A stretch of 15,893 nucleotides of DNA from Lactobacillus helveticus DSM 20075 = CGMCC 1.1877 (lineage in GTDB: Bacteria > Bacillota > Bacilli > Lactobacillales > Lactobacillaceae), in the NCBI RefSeq assembly GCF_000160855.1, contig NZ_GG700752.1:16926-32818 (forward strand), read 5' to 3'. The position numbers and the translations under genes were made by a program. Below the pieces are notes generated by a model. It worked only from the letters and a program-made list of their open reading frames with translations. It was not told the DNA's origin and did not search any database. Positions 13,351 through 15,893 of the stretch are shown piece by piece (position 1 is the first letter of the stretch; each line of letters starts with the position of its first letter).

Positions 13351-14661
13351 TTAATAATTCAATTTAATTTGCAATGCACCAGTTTCGACACAATCACCGA
13401 AACACTTCATTGCGGCATCATAAGCAGCTTTTGCAGTTTGATCATTAGCCTTTTGCAATTTCATTTGTAATTCTTCAACTGAAGCGCTGTAGCGGAATGG
13501 ATGCTCATCAACAATAGTAGCGATGGCTTGGGTCAGCCAATACATATTCTTGATATCAAAATGTTCCTTGGTATCACGGTAAACACTAGGCGTATCAAGC
13601 ACATTAGTATAATATGGAGCAATGCCATTGAATGCATTAGGACCAAAGGCTATCCATTGAACGCCAGCTATTTCTTTAGGAACATCATTTCTGATTTGTA
13701 AAATTGATAATTCCTGATTACGTTAAAAACCAATTGGACGAAAGGCATGACGATCAGCTTCGGTACCTTGCGAGCCATAAAGATCATATTTAGTATGTTG
13801 ATAACGTGATGACAAAGCATACTTGAAGTCCTCAATAGTGAGTAAATGCTCAGGCTTTTTAATGAATGGCAAGTTAGGATCATCTGGTTCATGAACATCA
13901 CTTGGATTGAAGAGTTTTTGAATATACCATTGGCGCGGAATATTGTATTCATAATCTGAATCATCATGACTGCCAAAGATGTGGCGAAGATTATATGGAT
14001 TGCCGCTGTGATCAACATCTAAGTGATACTTTTCAATCATTTCTTCTAAATCGGCAGAAGCCATTGTATCATTGCTGGTAAAGTCAAAATCAGTGATGCT
14101 AAACCAGTTTGGTGCAGCGATGTAACAATCATCTGGAATTCTTTGAGCTGCCCAGTGATGGCCACCAATAGTTTCCATGTACCAAACTTCGTCTTTATCT
14201 GAAAAAGCTATGCCGTTTGATTCATAAGTACCGTATTTTCTAGATATTGCCCAAGCAATTTTACCCCTTCACGAGCTGAGTGAATGTAAGGCAAAACGAT
14301 TGTAACGAAGTCTTCTTCACCGATTCCCTTTTTGTTCATTGGGTCAACGCCCAAAACACGTGAATTGGTAGTGCTGGTCTCTGTGGCACTCATTGCGACA
14401 TTAGCTGCATTAATACCAGCTTCACCCCACCATCCCATGGTCTGATTCAAGTTCAGGCACAGCGGTATAACGCATTGGATTACCAGGCAAATCTACCTTG
14501 CACTTAGAAGTTACTGATTGATAATCTTTAGGTTGCTTGTCAGGCGTTACGACGATGAAGCGTTTAGGATTGAAGGCGTGACCGTAGTCTTAGTTTCTGG
14601 CAATTAAAGTTGAGCCGTCAGCCGTAGCTTTTTTACCGGCTAAAATTGTTGTACATGGCAT
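13351..14661 (-). pseudogene. pepD: C69-family dipeptidase (PepD type), multiply disrupted
   Basis: The minus-strand start ATG 14661 has a consensus GGAGGA six bases upstream, and the peptide begins MPCTTILAGKKATADGSTLI, with C3 as the expected nucleophile of C69 dipeptidases. Lesions follow: TAA at codon 24 (14590-14592, where NED is expected); an extra base near 14448 that shifts the frame before [20 protein letters not shown]; loss of one A at 14236-14239 (four As where GAAAAATAC is expected); and a second in-frame TAA at 13723-13725 within RPIGF*RNQELS. Between and after these lesions the family pattern continues ([46 protein letters not shown]-like segment) to the stop at 13351. Intact members cleave dipeptides in the cytoplasm for amino-acid supply. 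With 437 codons, the remnant is slightly shorter than the usual 470 or so. It cannot make active enzyme. Confidence 0.88.
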
Positions 14662-14740
14662 TTTTTATCCTCCTATAATTTTGTTCTTTTTAGTCTATTG
14701 TAGAACATTTGAGGAATAATTAATGGGATACAACATTTAG

Positions 14741-15893
14741 CTATTCTTCTTTCAGAATATCTTCTGGTGACTTAAAAGATTGATCGCGACTCAATGAATC
14801 TAAATATTCTCGAAGAGTTATATTTTTCTCATAGATATATTTTCTTACGGTCTGTGCAACCTGCTTACCACTAATTAACATGATTGGATAATCGTCTTCC
14901 AGTATTTCGCGTTGAGCTGGGTCGCTGAAAAAAGATGTAGTCACAAATGCTGCAATCCATCCACGCTTTAACCTAGCAACTACTCTATCAACGGCTTCTC
15001 CTGTTATACGCTGATCTCGTCGGTAACATTTAGCTTGACCTAATACCACCTGTCTAACTTGGCTAATGCCCTTAGTTCCAATATCTACTCGTAAAACAAA
15101 ATCATAACCACCATCACCAGATGATTTAGTTACCCAACCATCATGGCATGCATCCCCAATAATTAATCGTGTAATTTCTTTAGCTAGACCTTCAAATTCA
15201 AAATCTCCACTATGAGCTTTTGAATTATCTTTCTTACGATAATATTCATAGATTTGATTCAAAATTTTATCATCTGCAGAACCAGGTGTAGGCAGTTGCT
15301 CCTCTTTTTTAGAAGTACTTCTTCCATAAACCTTCCGGCGAACTTTTTCTAAATCTCCAGTCCTTATCCAAAATTTCCATTCTTTAGGAGCTAGCGCATT
15401 GGCTAAAGAAAGAAAATTTTTATCTTTAGCTGCCTGTTTTCTCGCTTCAATCCAGGACCAATCAAAGCCTTCCTGTTCTTTTTTCATTGAAAATACACAG
15501 AAAGTGAATAAATAATTGGAAAAATATGCTTTATCTGCCCCACTACCTGTGTATTGAGTTACCAATTTAACATTTTTTATCACACCATATCCATGAAAAA
15601 TTCTTTCTCCCTGTTTACGTGTTTCAAAAAATATAATAGGAACAGCGGTAGCTCTTACTTCGGAATTAGGATCATGACTAATTTTAAATTGATCCAACAA
15701 ATATTTATTCCCTCGTGTAGTTGCAGGATCTGTGTCAGGTCTTTTATTATCACCATAATAATTTATATACCCGACATCTTCATTAAACTCATCTTCCCAT
15801 GGATTATAGTTAATCCCTCTGGATTTCGTATTACTTGAAATAATAATGCATTCATTTTCAGCAGGTTTAAAAATTCCAGCTTGATTAAAATAA
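14741..15893 (-). CDS. AspBHI-like modification-dependent restriction endonuclease (5' part beyond window)
   Basis: The open frame runs to the right edge without a stop, so the N-terminus is outside; the TTG at 15700 is internal. At least 383 codons are visible. The upstream part (FNQAGIFKPAENECIII, INYNPWEDEF, GYINYYGDNKRPD, RGNKYLLDQF, VPIIFFETRKQG) resembles the AspBHI N-terminal, SRA-like domain that recognises modified cytosine. The downstream part is an Mrr-type PD-(D/E)xK nuclease: GDGGYDFV carries the metal-binding aspartate (codon 15101-15103) and VVLGQAKCYRR (15026-15040 region) carries the QxK pair; GEAVDRVVARLKRGW and FVTTSFFS follow, as usual for Mrr catalysis. Such enzymes cut DNA with 5-methylcytosine and defend against modified phage or foreign DNA; no methylase is expected or seen nearby. 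Family call from memory. Confidence 0.75.
   Translation of the reverse strand, partial: YFNQAGIFKPAENECIIISSNTKSRGINYNPWEDEFNEDVGYINYYGDNKRPDTDPATTRGNKYLLDQFKISHDPNSEVRATAVPIIFFETRKQGERIFHGYGVIKNVKLVTQYTGSGADKAYFSNYLFTFCVFSMKKEQEGFDWSWIEARKQAAKDKNFLSLANALAPKEWKFWIRTGDLEKVRRKVYGRSTSKKEEQLPTPGSADDKILNQIYEYYRKKDNSKAHSGDFEFEGLAKEITRLIIGDACHDGWVTKSSGDGGYDFVLRVDIGTKGISQVRQVVLGQAKCYRRDQRITGEAVDRVVARLKRGWIAAFVTTSFFSDPAQREILEDDYPIMLISGKQVAQTVRKYIYEKNITLREYLDSLSRDQSFKSPEDILKEE

Noticed and set aside
13668..14018. 116-codon minus-strand ORF within the dipeptidase remnant
   Set aside because: It is in a shifted frame relative to clear C69 family sequence and has no ribosome binding site.
15554..15838. 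94-codon plus-strand ORF over the nuclease gene
   Set aside because: It is antisense to the continuous AspBHI-like frame and shows no recognisable protein features.
1..15893. CRISPR arrays, tRNA or rRNA genes, insertion sequences, prophage genes
   Set aside because: No regularly spaced repeats, no tRNA or rRNA sequence and no transposase, integrase or terminal inverted repeats were seen on either strand.

Overview
The window looks like a chromosomal segment of a low-GC Gram-positive bacterium of the Lactobacillus acidophilus group. The reasons are a class II (B12-dependent) ribonucleotide reductase closely resembling the classic Lactobacillus leichmannii enzyme, a helveticin J-family remnant, a C69 dipeptidase of the lactobacillar PepD type, an LPxTG-like wall-anchored adhesin and AGGAGG-type ribosome binding sites. 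At least four genes are visibly decayed (helveticin-like, CorA-like, HAD phosphatase, PepD-like). That load of pseudogenes would suit a nutrient-rich-niche species such as L. helveticus, but the species is inferred, not proven.

Layout. 1-536: a decayed junction where a helveticin J-like fragment (minus) abuts the C-terminal end of a CorA-type transporter (plus; frameshift plus nonsense). 499-1206 (minus): a YjjG-type HAD phosphatase interrupted by one in-frame TAA. 1265-4345: a complete transcription unit for a tryptophan-type ABC importer (binding protein, permease, ATPase). It has a perfect-spacing promoter, a 14-codon leader ORF with one Trp codon, mutually exclusive RNA pairings, two tandem terminator hairpins before the first structural gene, and a terminator after the last. 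4470-5244: two small genes, one secreted protein with high-expression codon use and one 60-residue hydrophobic membrane peptide. 5243-6846 (minus): a two-gene unit of an AI-2E-family membrane protein and an SGNH/GDSL hydrolase that overlap by ATGA.

7016-10885: a coherent B12/deoxyribonucleotide operon. A near-consensus NrdR box overlaps the promoter. It is followed by nrdJ, a secreted DUF4430 (transcobalamin C-terminal-like) protein, an ECF S component of the cobalamin (CbrT) kind and a PduO-type cobalamin adenosyltransferase with a TTG start, closed by a bidirectional terminator. Together these could capture B12 at the surface, import it, convert it to adenosylcobalamin and use it to make dNTPs.

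10891-15893 (minus): a CmpB/DUF1113 membrane protein, a collagen-binding-type adhesin with a variant LPQAG sortase motif, a C69 dipeptidase pseudogene with two nonsense codons and two frameshifts, and the C-terminal part of an AspBHI-like, modified-cytosine-dependent restriction endonuclease that runs off the right edge.

The most notable signal is the tryptophan-codon leader/attenuator upstream of the ABC importer; second is the B12-to-RNR operon with its surface DUF4430 protein.
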